Of a stretch of 63,638 nt of DNA, positions 44,912 to 53,474 are shown in pieces. Both the position numbers and the translations under genes were made by a program. Below the pieces are notes generated by a model that made no database searches, was not told where the DNA came from, and worked only from the letters and a program-made list of their open reading frames with translations. The DNA is from Salinactinospora qingdaonensis (lineage in GTDB: Bacteria > Actinomycetota > Actinomycetes > Streptosporangiales > Streptosporangiaceae). Within the stretch, counting starts at the first letter, position 1; each line of letters opens with the position of its first letter. The stretch covers positions 1 through 63,638 of the forward strand of contig NZ_BAABDD010000026.1 of assembly GCF_039539445.1 (NCBI RefSeq). Direction: 5' to 3'.

Positions 44912-45036
44912 GGCGACCCGGCAACCGTCCCTGCGTCCATTGTCGGAACACGGGAGTGCTCGCGTGCACCGCGGCGGGGGCGAACAAGATACATTGCTGT
45001 CAAGCGGCAACCTCGCTTCCCGGAGGAGGGACGTGA
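44908..45036 (+). CDS. 42-aa Cys-rich small protein coupled to the anti-sigma gene
   Basis: ATG 44908 overlaps the GNAT stop (ATGA) and has GAGGAGG about 8 nt upstream; its TGA at 45034-45036 overlaps the anti-sigma GTG (GTGA). It begins MRRPGNRPCVHCRNTGVLAC and continues through NKIHCCQ to a Gly-rich end. Five Cys and two His, including CVHC and HCC, could bind zinc or act as redox thiols. Both overlaps and a strong ribosome site argue for translation. No family recognised. Confidence 0.6.
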   Translation: MRRPGNRPCVHCRNTGVLACTAAGANKIHCCQAATSLPGGGT

Positions 45037-45458
45037 CTGAAGAAACCGCTGTGCCGACCACGGACGCACTGGGAGTCCGAGACGCGGTGACCGTGCGTAT
45101 GCCAGCCGAGAGCGCCTACCTGTCCGTCCTACGGACAGCCACGGCCGGCCTGGCAGCCCGGCTCGACTTCACCCTGGACGAGATCGAGGACCTGCGTATC
45201 GGGGTAGACGAAGCGTGCGCGATGTTGCTCTCCCAGGCTCTGCCCGGTACAGACCTCACGACCGAATTCGAACTTACCGGCGACGGCATGCGCATTGCCG
45301 TGTCGGTACTGACCGCCGATGGCCGGTTGCCGGCCCGTGACACCTTCGCGTGGACGGTCCTGTCGGCTCTGGCCGGTGATGTCGACGCCAATGTCGGCGC
45401 GGACGATCGGGTGACGATCGTCCTCCACAAGCGCCGTGACGTGGTGGAGTCGGCGTGA
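45033..45458 (+). CDS. Anti-sigma factor, RsbW-like ATPase
   Basis: 141 aa from GTG 45033, with GGAGGAGGG upstream. HATPase fold of the SigF/SigB anti-sigma type: LRIGVDEACAMLLSQALPG (N-box region, with Met in place of the usual Asn) and VDANVGADDRVTIVLHKRR near the end; the G-boxes are weak. It would hold the downstream sigma factor inactive. Stop overlaps the sigma gene start (GTGA), giving stoichiometric coupling. No anti-anti-sigma gene (RsbV) is visible nearby. Confidence 0.87.
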   Translation: MTEETAVPTTDALGVRDAVTVRMPAESAYLSVLRTATAGLAARLDFTLDEIEDLRIGVDEACAMLLSQALPGTDLTTEFELTGDGMRIAVSVLTADGRLPARDTFAWTVLSALAGDVDANVGADDRVTIVLHKRRDVVESA

Positions 45459-46258
45459 GTGAAAGGGGGCCCGCTCTGACGGCGAAAACGGAGCACGCGG
45501 TGCCCGACCGGGAGCGTGCACGAGAGTTGTTCGAGCGGATGGGTGAGCTCGCCGACGACTCGCCGGAACGGCAGCGCATCCGCGACGAACTCGTCGAGCT
45601 GCACCTGCCCCTGGTGGAGTACTTGGCGCGGCGGTTTCGCAACCGCGGCGAATGGCTCGACGATCTCACGCAGGTCGCCACGATCGGCCTGATCAAGTCC
45701 ATCGACCGGTTCGACCTGGACCGTGGCGTGGAGTTCTCCACCTATGCCACGCCCACGATCGTGGGCGAGATCAAACGTCACTTCCGGGACAAGGGGTGGG
45801 CGGTACGGGTTCCGCGCCGGCTCCAGGAGCTGAAACTGTCGCTGACCAAAGCGGTCAGCGACCTGTCGCAGCGCGAGGGGCGGGCTCCCACGGTGCACGA
45901 GCTCGCCGACCACCTGGGGATGTCCGAGGAAGAGGTGTTGGAGGGCCTGGAGTCGGCCAACGCCTACTCCACGGTTTCTCTCGACGCTCCCGACAGTGGC
46001 GACGAGGATGCCCCGGCCGTGGCCGACTCGCTGGGCATCGTCGACGATTCGCTGGAGGGAGTGGAGTATCGGGAGTCCCTCAAACCCCTGCTGGAACAAC
46101 TGCCGCCTCGGGAGAAACGCATTCTGCTGCTGCGTTTCTTCGGCAACATGACGCAGTCGCAGATAGCGGCGGAACTGGGAATCTCGCAGATGCACGTCTC
46201 GCGGCTGCTCGCGCGCACCCTGGCTCAGCTTCGTCAGGCACTGACCATAGACGACTGA
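45455..46258 (+). CDS. SigB/SigF-family RNA polymerase sigma factor
   Basis: 267 aa, group 3 sigma. Region 2 includes LVEYLARRFRNRGEWLDDLTQVATIGLI and DRFDLDRGVEFSTYATPTIVGEIKRHFRDK; region 3 PRRLQELKLSLTKAVSDLSQ; region 4 LPPREKRILLLRFFGNMTQSQIAAELGISQMHVSRLLAR. Directs transcription of stress or development genes when freed from the anti-sigma. Starts at GTG 45455, overlapping the anti-sigma stop. Length is normal. Confidence 0.95.
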   Translation: MSERGPALTAKTEHAVPDRERARELFERMGELADDSPERQRIRDELVELHLPLVEYLARRFRNRGEWLDDLTQVATIGLIKSIDRFDLDRGVEFSTYATPTIVGEIKRHFRDKGWAVRVPRRLQELKLSLTKAVSDLSQREGRAPTVHELADHLGMSEEEVLEGLESANAYSTVSLDAPDSGDEDAPAVADSLGIVDDSLEGVEYRESLKPLLEQLPPREKRILLLRFFGNMTQSQIAAELGISQMHVSRLLARTLAQLRQALTIDD

Positions 46259-46275
46259 TCACCCCGACGATCGCC

Positions 46276-46295
46276 CCCCGATCCATGGACCGGGG
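46276..46295. terminator. Short hairpin between the sigma gene and a convergent gene
   Basis: CCCCG (46276-46280) and CGGGG (46291-46295) with inner TCC/GGA pairs flank CATG; one mismatch. Weak, no T-run. Confidence 0.35.
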
Positions 46296-46323
46296 CATGG
46301 AGCGGACTCGATGCCCCGTTTCC

Positions 46324-46728
46324 TCACGACTGCCGGTCGTGCCTTCCGCTTTCACCAGGGAAGAGTCTGGCCGTGGTGGACGGTGCGAGTGCGAGGACAA
46401 GCGCCGCGGCGGCGACGACGGCCAGAGCCACACTGATCGCGTACTGCTGGCTGGTCCACATGTAGTAAGCGATGACGCAGACGAAGATCTGGGTGAGGAC
46501 CACCGGCGTGCGGGCCCAACTGTGCAGCATGAACAACCCCCACGCCGTATACCCCACTGCGGCGCCCGCGCCCAGCGCGAACACGGTCAGCGGCAGCGCG
46601 TAACCGACGTCGGTGGCGCGTCCGAGCAGTACTTCAATGAGCACGTACCCCCCGGCGAGCAGCAGAGCGAGAGCGATGAGGCTCTGTAGGCCGGTTGCGA
46701 GGACAATGGTCAGCGGACGTTGGGACAC
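46324..46728 (-). CDS. Four-helix integral membrane protein of unknown function
   Basis: 134 aa from GTG 46728. Four hydrophobic segments: IVLATGLQSLIALALLLAGG, YALPLTVFALGAGAAVGYTA, PVVLTQIFVCVIAYYMW and ISVALAVVAAAALVLAL. The C terminus is polar (RLFPGESGRHDRQS). No enzymatic motif. Divergent from the lipid kinase gene by 64 bp; convergent with the sigma gene. Confidence 0.8.
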   Translation of the reverse strand: MSQRPLTIVLATGLQSLIALALLLAGGYVLIEVLLGRATDVGYALPLTVFALGAGAAVGYTAWGLFMLHSWARTPVVLTQIFVCVIAYYMWTSQQYAISVALAVVAAAALVLALAPSTTARLFPGESGRHDRQS

Positions 46729-46792
46729 ACCATCGAGCTTATCTGCCCGGCCGGCTACGCTCCGCCCCCCGCAGGGACCGTAGACTGACGGC

Positions 46793-47734
46793 GTGCGTGC
46801 CCTGTTCATTGCCAATCCCCAGGCCACCACGACGACCACGCGGGCCAGAGACGTCATTCTCCGGGCTATGGCCAGCGAATTCTCCTTGGACGTACGCCAG
46901 ACCCAGTACCGCGAGCACGCCAAAGAACTCGCTCGCCAAGCCGCCGAAGAGGGCTACGAGCTGGTTATCAGCCTCGGTGGCGACGGCACTGTCAACGAGG
47001 TCGTCAACGGCATCCTGACAACTCCTTCACACCTTCCCCAGCCGGCTTACGCCGCCCTGCCCGGCGGAAGTGCCAACGTTTTCATCCGGGCACTGGGACT
47101 GCCCAGTGACCCCGTTGAGGCTACGGGGGCAGTACTGGAGGCACTGCGCACCGGAGCGCGGCGCACGGTCGGTCTGGGGCGTGTCAGCGGCCCCGACGAC
47201 GACGGCCGCTACTTCACCTTCTGCGCTGGGTTTGGTTGGGACGCCGAGGTCGTGCGCGAGGTGGAGCGTCGCCGCCACCACGGCCACCGGGCCTCTCCCG
47301 GGATGTATATGAGCGTGGCGCTCAATCTGTTCTACAAGGGCGACCGGGTCCGCGACCCCTCACTCACCGTCCACCTGCCCGACCGCGACCCGGTGCGTGG
47401 GCTCCACGCCATGCTGGTCACCAACACGACCCCGTGGACCTACGCCGGCGCCTTCCCGGTGCAGCCGACGCCGCGCTCCAGATTCCACCTCGGACTGGAC
47501 GCTTTCGCGCTCACCCACGTCGACACCCTGACCACGGCGCGCCTGGTGGGACAGATGCTGTCCCCGCGCGGCGTACCGGAGCAGGGCCTAGGGCACCTCT
47601 CGTGGCACGACCAGCCGAGATTCGTGGTCGAGTGTGAGCATCCCCGGGCCTTCCAGATAGATGGGGAATACCTGGGAGAACGAAAACAGATTGATTTCTG
47701 TTCTATTCCAAAAGCATTACGAGTGGTTTATTGA
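46793..47734 (+). CDS. Diacylglycerol kinase family lipid kinase
   Basis: 313 aa from GTG 46793. DAGK catalytic domain: LFIANPQATTTTT, then nucleotide-binding ISLGGDGTVNEVVNGIL (about residues 58-74), ALPGGSANVFIRALGLP, and C-terminal HPRAFQIDGEYLG. Phosphorylates diacylglycerol or a related lipid at the membrane, as YegS/DgkB-type enzymes do. Followed by a 327-bp gap and whiB1. Confidence 0.9.
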   Translation: MRALFIANPQATTTTTRARDVILRAMASEFSLDVRQTQYREHAKELARQAAEEGYELVISLGGDGTVNEVVNGILTTPSHLPQPAYAALPGGSANVFIRALGLPSDPVEATGAVLEALRTGARRTVGLGRVSGPDDDGRYFTFCAGFGWDAEVVREVERRRHHGHRASPGMYMSVALNLFYKGDRVRDPSLTVHLPDRDPVRGLHAMLVTNTTPWTYAGAFPVQPTPRSRFHLGLDAFALTHVDTLTTARLVGQMLSPRGVPEQGLGHLSWHDQPRFVVECEHPRAFQIDGEYLGERKQIDFCSIPKALRVVY

Positions 47735-48061
47735 TGCTTTTTCGGGGTTCAGAGAAAAGCGTCTTGTGACGCACACGACACGGCATTCAAGGCGCTGGGC
47801 GACGCGAACTCTTGCATGCACCCCATAAGCCTGTCAGGCTCAAAGTGTCGCCACACGTTACGGGTGGGTTAACGGACTGTTCCAAGGTCAGGGCGCTCGT
47901 ACCCGCGCACAAGCGGGAGCGGGAGCCGTAACAAGCCCCCAGGTGGGCACACCGCAAAGCGGGTACCAGCGAAGAGGCGGACCCGAAACACACGCTCATA
48001 TTCGTGAATTCGTTCACAAAGACCCGTTGCAGATCGTGCGCTGTTAAAGGAGTGAATCCGC
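47735..48061. other. whiB1 upstream region
   Basis: 327 bp with no supported ORF. It contains several short repeats around 47895-47930 (CCCGCGCACAAGCGGGAGCG) and the CRP-like site at 48003-48018; this is probably the whiB1 promoter and leader. Confidence 0.55.
48003..48018. promoter_or_regulatory. CRP-like binding site upstream of whiB1
   Basis: CGTGAATTCGTTCACA matches TGTGA-N6-TCACA at 9 of 10 defined positions. It lies 44 bp before the whiB1 ATG. The mycobacterial whiB1 promoter is a known CRP target. Confidence 0.55.
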
Positions 48062-48319
48062 ATGGACTGGCGCCACCACGCTGCCTGCCGTGACGAGGAC
48101 CCCGAACTCTTCTTCCCTATCGGCGATTCCGGGCCGGCCCTGATCCAAATCGAAGAGGCCAAAGAGGTATGCCACCGCTGCTCGGTCATGAACTCCTGCT
48201 TGGAATGGGCGCTGCAAAGCGGCCAGGACGGCGGGGTCTGGGGTGGCATGAGCGAGGAGGAGCGCCGTGCTCTCAAGCGCCGCCGCAAGCTGGTGAGCCG
48301 GCAGCGGACGGCCGTCTGA
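48062..48319 (+). CDS. whiB1: WhiB-family Fe-S regulator WhiB1/WblE
   Basis: 85 aa, close to WblE/WhiB1: begins MDWRHHAACRDEDPELFFP. Four cluster Cys at positions 9, 37, 40 and 46 (CHRCSVMNSC), the GVWGG turn and a basic C-terminal ERRALKRRRKLVSRQR for DNA binding. In mycobacteria WhiB1 holds an NO-sensitive 4Fe-4S cluster and binds the major sigma factor. AAAGGAG lies 9 nt before the ATG. It neighbours pdtaS as in M. tuberculosis (Rv3219-Rv3220c). Confidence 0.94.
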   Translation: MDWRHHAACRDEDPELFFPIGDSGPALIQIEEAKEVCHRCSVMNSCLEWALQSGQDGGVWGGMSEEERRALKRRRKLVSRQRTAV

Positions 48320-48397
48320 GACTCGTGGGGCCCTACGGTCGGCCGGGCGACCGTACCCCCGCGGCGGCCTCTCTCACGCCCAAGGGCCCTAGCGCGC

Positions 48398-49948
48398 TCA
48401 GGTGTGGGGCTGGAAGTCGCGTTCGATGGGCAGATCGATCGAGACCTTCGTCCCGCCCTCCTGCTTGGGTTTGATCTCCAACGTCCCTCCCAATTCCCCC
48501 ACGATCAGTGCGCGCACGATGTGCAAGCCAAGACTGGTCGAGCCCTCGATGTTGAAATCGGGGGGCAGGCCGTCGCCGTCATCGGTGACCTCGACACGCA
48601 GCCTGGTACCGTCCTCCTCCGCACCGGGATGCGGGGCGTCACGGTCAGCGACGACCTCGATGACACCGGGACCGTAGCCCAGTCCGTGTTCGACGGAATT
48701 TTGGACCAGTTCCGCCAGCACCATGGACAGCGGCGTGGCCACCAATGCCGACAACAGCCCGAAGTTGCCCACCCTACGCGGCACCACCGAGGAGGACTCG
48801 GTCGAAGAGACCTCGGCGGCCATCTCGATCACACGATCGGCGATGTCGTCGAAGTCGACGATCTCGTCGGGCGTGTGGGAGAGCATCTCGTGGACGATCG
48901 CGATGGAGCCGACCCGGCGCACTGCCTCGTCCAGGGCCATACGCCCCTCCGGAACCTGGAGCCGGCGCGCCTGGAGCCGCAGCAGAGCGGCCACCGTTTG
49001 GAGATTGTTCTTCACTCTGTGGTGAATCTCACGGATAGTGGCGTCCTTTGTCATGAGTTCGCGCTCGCGTCGGCGCAACTCGGTGACGTCGCGCACCATG
49101 ACCAGGGCCCCGATGCGTGCCCCACCAATGACCAACGGGATCGAGCGGAGCTGGATCGTCGACCCGCGCGCCTCGACCTCGGCTTCCTGGGGGACCCGGC
49201 CGCTCGCGGTCCACGTCAGCGACTCGTCGCGCGCGTCAGCGGCGACGGAGAGCTCCAAGGTGGTGCGCGCCAGGTCGGCTCCCACCAAGTCCGCGGTAAG
49301 CCCCAGCCGCCGGTAGGCCGAAAGGGCGTTGGGGCTGGCGTAGACCACCCGACCCCCCTGGTCCAGCCGTAGCAGGCCGTCACCCACCCGGGGTGAACGC
49401 ACCATGAGTGGCCCCTGGTCGTTGAAGGGGAACTCGCCTTCGGAGATCATCTGTGCCAGATCGCCGGCACTTTGCAGGTAGGTGAGCTCAAGCCGGCTCG
49501 GAGTGCGCGCCGAACTGAGATTGGTACTGCGCTGGATCACCGCGATCGTGCACCCCTCACGCCGGACGGGAATGGTCTCCTCTCGCACCGGAACCCCGCC
49601 TGACCAGTCAGGATCACCCTCACGGCAGATACGGCCCTCGGTCCAAGCGCGGTCGAGCAGTCCCCGTTTGGTCGCCGACTGGGTAAGCTCCGAGTCGCCA
49701 TTCGCGTGATGTGGATCACGCAGGAAGGTCTCGACAAGATCGTCCTGGAACGCCGTGGGACCGGTCGTAGGTCGCATCTGAGATACGGCCACCCAGCCGG
49801 TGTCATCGCGCAGGCGCACCCAAAGCACCAGGTCAGCGAAGGAGAGATCAGCGAGAAGCTGCCAGTCGGAGACCAGCGCGTGCAGCCACTCCAGGTCCAC
49901 CGTCTTGAGCGCTGTATACCTTCGGATTAGATCACTGAGGTGAGGCAC
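48398..49948 (-). CDS. pdtaS: Sensor histidine kinase PdtaS
   Basis: 516 aa, cytoplasmic. N-terminal GAF-like domain (about 20-165), PAS domain (about 185-300), then HisKA_2 dimerisation with the phospho-acceptor His in REIHHRVKNNLQTVAALLRL, and HATPase with ELVQNSVEHGL, DDGDGLPP and SLGLHIVRALIVGEL. PdtaS works with the RNA-binding antiterminator response regulator PdtaR, which is not in the window. Start GTG 49948 lacks a ribosome site and lies in a short palindrome GTGAGGCACTCAC, so it may be leaderless or autoregulated. Confidence 0.93.
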   Translation of the reverse strand: MPHLSDLIRRYTALKTVDLEWLHALVSDWQLLADLSFADLVLWVRLRDDTGWVAVSQMRPTTGPTAFQDDLVETFLRDPHHANGDSELTQSATKRGLLDRAWTEGRICREGDPDWSGGVPVREETIPVRREGCTIAVIQRSTNLSSARTPSRLELTYLQSAGDLAQMISEGEFPFNDQGPLMVRSPRVGDGLLRLDQGGRVVYASPNALSAYRRLGLTADLVGADLARTTLELSVAADARDESLTWTASGRVPQEAEVEARGSTIQLRSIPLVIGGARIGALVMVRDVTELRRRERELMTKDATIREIHHRVKNNLQTVAALLRLQARRLQVPEGRMALDEAVRRVGSIAIVHEMLSHTPDEIVDFDDIADRVIEMAAEVSSTESSSVVPRRVGNFGLLSALVATPLSMVLAELVQNSVEHGLGYGPGVIEVVADRDAPHPGAEEDGTRLRVEVTDDGDGLPPDFNIEGSTSLGLHIVRALIVGELGGTLEIKPKQEGGTKVSIDLPIERDFQPHT

Positions 49949-50000
49949 TCACAAATCATCCCACGAAGGAAGGCATACTCAAGGAACGCATCTGTGTACC

Positions 50001-50016
50001 TGTGGTCCAGACCAGT
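50001..50016. promoter_or_regulatory. dre-like DasR operator upstream of dasR
   Basis: TGTGGTCCAGACCAGT differs at two positions from the reverse complement of the dre consensus ACTGGTCTAGACCACT; the inner TGGTCCAGACCA is a near-perfect dyad. It lies 97-112 bp before the dasR GTG, fitting autoregulation. Confidence 0.75.
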
Positions 50017-50112
50017 TGGGCCAAAACGGGTACTCCTACTGGGAAGGAGGGCCCGGCTACTGCCAAGATGCGGGCAATGCTGAACGGGTGGGAAGCGGTG
50101 GAGGAAACTGAC

Positions 50113-50853
50113 GTGACGGCCCAGCGAACGCTCGAGGACGGCCAGCGAGTCCCTAAGTACTACCAGGTCAAAAGACAACTCCTGGATCTCATCGAAACCA
50201 TGCCGGCCGGGAACCCGGTGCCCCCGGAGCGGGCGCTGGCGACCCAGTTCAATACTTCGCGCACCACAGTGCGCCAGGCGCTGACCGAGATGGTGGTCGA
50301 AGGGCGGCTGCTGCGCATTCAGGGCAAAGGGACCTTCGTAGCCAAGCCCAAAGTTGCCCAGGTGCTACAGCTCACCAGCTACACCCAGGAGATGCGATCA
50401 CACGGCCTGCACCCGGCCACGCGCATCCTGGATGTGAGTTACATCAACGCCGACGACAGCCTCGCCGAACTGTTGGCCATCCGCTCCGGTGGGCGCGTGC
50501 TGCGCATCGAGCGACTGCGGCTGGCCAACGGCGAGCCGATGGCGGTGGAAACCGCCCACCTGGCGGCCCGCAGATTCCCCGGCCTGCGTCGCCAACTCGA
50601 CCGATACGCATCGCTGTACGAGGCGCTGGCCAGTGCCTATGAGGTTCGGCTGGCTGAAGCTGAGGCCACGATCGAGACCGTGCTCGCCACCCCCAACGAG
50701 GCACGGCTCCTTGGAGTCGACGTGGGACTGCCCCTGGTGTTGCACTGCCAGCACAGCTTCGACGCCGAAGGCCACCCGGTGGAGTGGGTGCGTTCCCTGT
50801 ACCGGGGCGATCGGTACAAATTCGTCACCCGGCTACGCCCTCCACACGAGTGA
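50113..50853 (+). CDS. dasR: GntR/HutC-family regulator DasR
   Basis: 246 aa from GTG 50113, with GGAGGAAAC upstream; a longer frame from 50002 would run through the operator. N-terminal GntR winged helix (PPERALATQFNTSRTTVRQALTEMVVEGRL), UTRA effector domain including LTSYTQEMRSHG, LRIERLRLANGEPMAVETAHL and EWVRSLYRGDRYKFVTRL. It matches Streptomyces DasR along its length from memory. DasR represses chitin and N-acetylglucosamine genes and is released by amino-sugar phosphates. Confidence 0.92.
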   Translation: MTAQRTLEDGQRVPKYYQVKRQLLDLIETMPAGNPVPPERALATQFNTSRTTVRQALTEMVVEGRLLRIQGKGTFVAKPKVAQVLQLTSYTQEMRSHGLHPATRILDVSYINADDSLAELLAIRSGGRVLRIERLRLANGEPMAVETAHLAARRFPGLRRQLDRYASLYEALASAYEVRLAEAEATIETVLATPNEARLLGVDVGLPLVLHCQHSFDAEGHPVEWVRSLYRGDRYKFVTRLRPPHE

Positions 50854-51067
50854 GACGTCGGCCTCGCGCGGTGGCCGACGAGCGAGAGGCACCCGTCGGC
50901 CACCGCGATATGAGACAAATCACATGAGTCGCTATTACTAGCTGGTAAGTTAGGGGAGCAGGCGCGTTAACCACGACGCCCCCACGTGCGCCCGATGGTC
51001 GAATCGAGAGGAGGACTCGGCGGCGCCCTCCCACGAGCCAGCACCGGCGCCACGCCGAAAACCCCTG

Positions 51068-52729
51068 ATGAGCATGTCCCCTTTCCGCGGCCGTCTGACC
51101 GGCCACGCCGGCGCCCACGCCGTCACCGTCGCCCGACACCACGGCGTCACCACCATGTTCACCCTTTCGGGCGGACACGTGTTCCCGCTCTACGATGGCG
51201 CGGTCCGCCCCGAGCCGGTCATGAACCTGCTGGATGTCCGCCACGAGCAAACGGCCGTGTTCGCAGCCGAAGGCGTCGGCAAACTCACCCGCACGGCGGG
51301 CTGGGCCGTGCTCACCGCGGGGCCGGGGGTGACCAACGGGATCAGCGGCATGGCGACAGCGCACTTCAACGGCTCGCCCATGGTGGTGCTAGGCGGACGC
51401 GCCCCCGACGGCCGCTGGGGCCAGGGGCTGCTGCAAGAACTCGACCAGCCGCCCATCCTGGAGCCGGTGACCAAACGGGCCTGGACGGTACACGAGACCT
51501 CCCGGGTCGGCTCGGCGGTGCACGAGGCGTTCACCCTAGCCAACAGCGCCCACCGTGGGCCGGTTTTCCTCGACATCCCCATGGACCGGCTCTACGACCA
51601 CGCCGACGTCGAACCACCGCTGCCCGCCCCCTCCACCGACCGCACCCCCGAACCGGACGCTGTCGCTACGGTGGCGCACCTGCTGAGCGAGGCCGAGCGG
51701 CCCGTACTGGTGTACGGCTCCGACGTGTGGCTGGACGGCGCCGAGGAGACGGCCCGCGCCCTGGCCGAGGAACTCGGCATTCCCGTGATCACCAACGGCC
51801 AGGGCCGCGGCGTGCTCCCCGGCAGCCATCCACTGCTCGTCAACCGCGCCCGGAGCACAGCCTTTGGCCAAGCTGACCTCGTCGTGGTCGTGGGCACGCC
51901 CCTGGACTTCCGGCTGGGGCATGGCCTGTTCGGCGGCAAAAACGGCGCAGGCCTGGCCAAGGTCGCCCACGTGGTCGACTCCGCCGATCAGCTCGCCACC
52001 CACCTGGGGCTAGCGGGATCGGTAACCGGCGACGTGGCCGCGGCGCTGCGCGGCATCGGCGACGCCGCCAAACCCCCTTCCGCCTTAGCGCAGTGGCGCC
52101 AACTGCTCCAAGACGCGGTGCGCGCCGCAACCGCCTCCGACGTCGAGGCGATGCGCAGCGACGCCGAGGCGATCCAGCCGCCCCGAATCTATGGCGAGCT
52201 CACCCGCATCCTCGCCGACGACGCTGTGGTCATCGGTGACGGCGGCGACTTCGTCTCCTACGCGGGCAAGTACATCGAGCCCGCCGCGCCGGGCAACTGG
52301 CTCGACCCGGGCCCCTTCGGCTGCCTGGGCACCGGCATGGGCTACGCCATCGCCGCCCGACTGTCGCGACCGTCGGCGCAGGTAGTCACCTTGCTGGGCG
52401 ACGGGGCCGCGGGCTTTTCCCTGATGGACGTCGACACGCTGGTGCGCCACCGACTACCGGTCGTGATGGTGTGCGGCAACAACGGCATCTGGGGGTTGGA
52501 GAAGGCGCCCATGCAACTGATCTACGGCTATGACGTCGCCGCCGACCTTACGCCTCAGACCCGCTACGACGAGGTCGTCCGTGCCTTGGGAGGCGACGGC
52601 GAACTCGTGACCCGCCCCGAGGAGATCGCTCCGGCGCTGCGGCGCGCTTTCGACTCCGGTGTTCCCTACATGGTCAACGTCGCCACCGACCCCGAGAACG
52701 TCTATCCCCGCGCGACCATGGGGGTGTGA
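51068..52729 (+). CDS. Acetolactate synthase-like thiamine diphosphate enzyme
   Basis: 553 aa. Three TPP-enzyme domains: N-terminal pyrimidine-binding part with the catalytic Glu in RHEQTAVFAAEGVGK, central FAD/DHS-like domain (ERPVLVYGSDVWL), and C-terminal PP domain with GDGAAGFSLMDVDTLVRHRLPVVMVCGNN. Close to ilvB/ilvG-type large subunits, but no small regulatory subunit (ilvN) or ilvC follows, so it may act outside branched-chain synthesis. Start ATG 51068 or 51074. Confidence 0.87.
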   Translation: MSMSPFRGRLTGHAGAHAVTVARHHGVTTMFTLSGGHVFPLYDGAVRPEPVMNLLDVRHEQTAVFAAEGVGKLTRTAGWAVLTAGPGVTNGISGMATAHFNGSPMVVLGGRAPDGRWGQGLLQELDQPPILEPVTKRAWTVHETSRVGSAVHEAFTLANSAHRGPVFLDIPMDRLYDHADVEPPLPAPSTDRTPEPDAVATVAHLLSEAERPVLVYGSDVWLDGAEETARALAEELGIPVITNGQGRGVLPGSHPLLVNRARSTAFGQADLVVVVGTPLDFRLGHGLFGGKNGAGLAKVAHVVDSADQLATHLGLAGSVTGDVAAALRGIGDAAKPPSALAQWRQLLQDAVRAATASDVEAMRSDAEAIQPPRIYGELTRILADDAVVIGDGGDFVSYAGKYIEPAAPGNWLDPGPFGCLGTGMGYAIAARLSRPSAQVVTLLGDGAAGFSLMDVDTLVRHRLPVVMVCGNNGIWGLEKAPMQLIYGYDVAADLTPQTRYDEVVRALGGDGELVTRPEEIAPALRRAFDSGVPYMVNVATDPENVYPRATMGV

Positions 52730-52776
52730 GACGCGGCGCGGCCACGCCCAGCGCGTCCCCTCCGGGACGGGGGAGG

Positions 52777-53157
52777 TCACGCCGTGGCTTTGGCGAGGAA
52801 CCGCTCGCGCTCGACGATGACGCGCCGCACCGTCGCCGTGGCGATCGTGCGCTCCTGCTGCGTCACGGTCACGTCGAAAGTGAGCTGCTCCCCCGCAACG
52901 TGGCTCAGCACTGCCTCGGCATGCACCTGCGCGCCGATGGGAGTGGGGGCGGTGTGCGCGACCTCGACCTGGGTTCCGACACTGGTACAGCCCTGCGGCA
53001 GGTGACCAGCCACGGCCGCGACCGTGGCGGCCTCGGCCAGTGCCAGCACCCGGGGCGTGCCCAGCACCGCAACGTCGCCGCTGCCCAGTGCCACAGCGGT
53101 ATCGGAGGTGGTGACATCGAGATCGGCATTGCCATGCAGTCCTGCGCTGATCGCCAT
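52777..53157 (-). CDS. Hotdog-fold thioesterase family protein (FlK-like)
   Basis: 126 aa from ATG 53157; GTG 53184 would add nine residues. Hotdog signatures VLALAEAATVAAVAGHLP with the central helix, VGTQVEVAHTAPTPIGAQVHA and VTQQERTIATATVRRVIVERERF. FlK-type proteins hydrolyse short acyl-CoA thioesters; the substrate here is unknown. Lies 52 bp downstream of the biotinyl-protein gene on the same strand. Confidence 0.82.
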   Translation of the reverse strand: MAISAGLHGNADLDVTTSDTAVALGSGDVAVLGTPRVLALAEAATVAAVAGHLPQGCTSVGTQVEVAHTAPTPIGAQVHAEAVLSHVAGEQLTFDVTVTQQERTIATATVRRVIVERERFLAKATA

Positions 53158-53209
53158 GGGGGGCAACCTACCGGAGTCGGCCACGGTGGCGCGGCAGCGG
53201 CGATGCCGA

Positions 53210-53425
53210 CTATTCCGCCACGACGGCCAGCAGGTCTCCCTCCCGCACGACGTCGCCCTCGGCGACCTCGATGCTGACCACCGCCGCCGGGTTCTCGACG
53301 ACGACGGGGATCTCCATCTTCATCGACTCCAGGATCAACACGGCATCCCCCTCGTTGAGGGTGTCTCCCGGTGCCGCGGCCACCTTCCACACGTTGGCGG
53401 CCATCTCCGCACGAACCTCGGCCAT
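53210..53425 (-). CDS. Biotin/lipoyl-attachment protein (TB7.3-like)
   Basis: 71 aa, a single free-standing biotinyl domain. The attachment Lys 36 is in LILESMKMEIPV; flanking APGDTLNEGDAVL and VAEGDVVREGDLLAVVAE complete the fold. It resembles M. tuberculosis TB7.3 (Rv3221c), also found beside pdtaS. It probably carries biotin for an acyl-CoA carboxylase, whose subunits are not in the window. Confidence 0.9.
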   Translation of the reverse strand: MAEVRAEMAANVWKVAAAPGDTLNEGDAVLILESMKMEIPVVVENPAAVVSIEVAEGDVVREGDLLAVVAE

Positions 53426-53474
53426 CTCGTGCCCCTTCGCTCTCTAGGAGGCGATCTATCACCGACCGCAGTTC

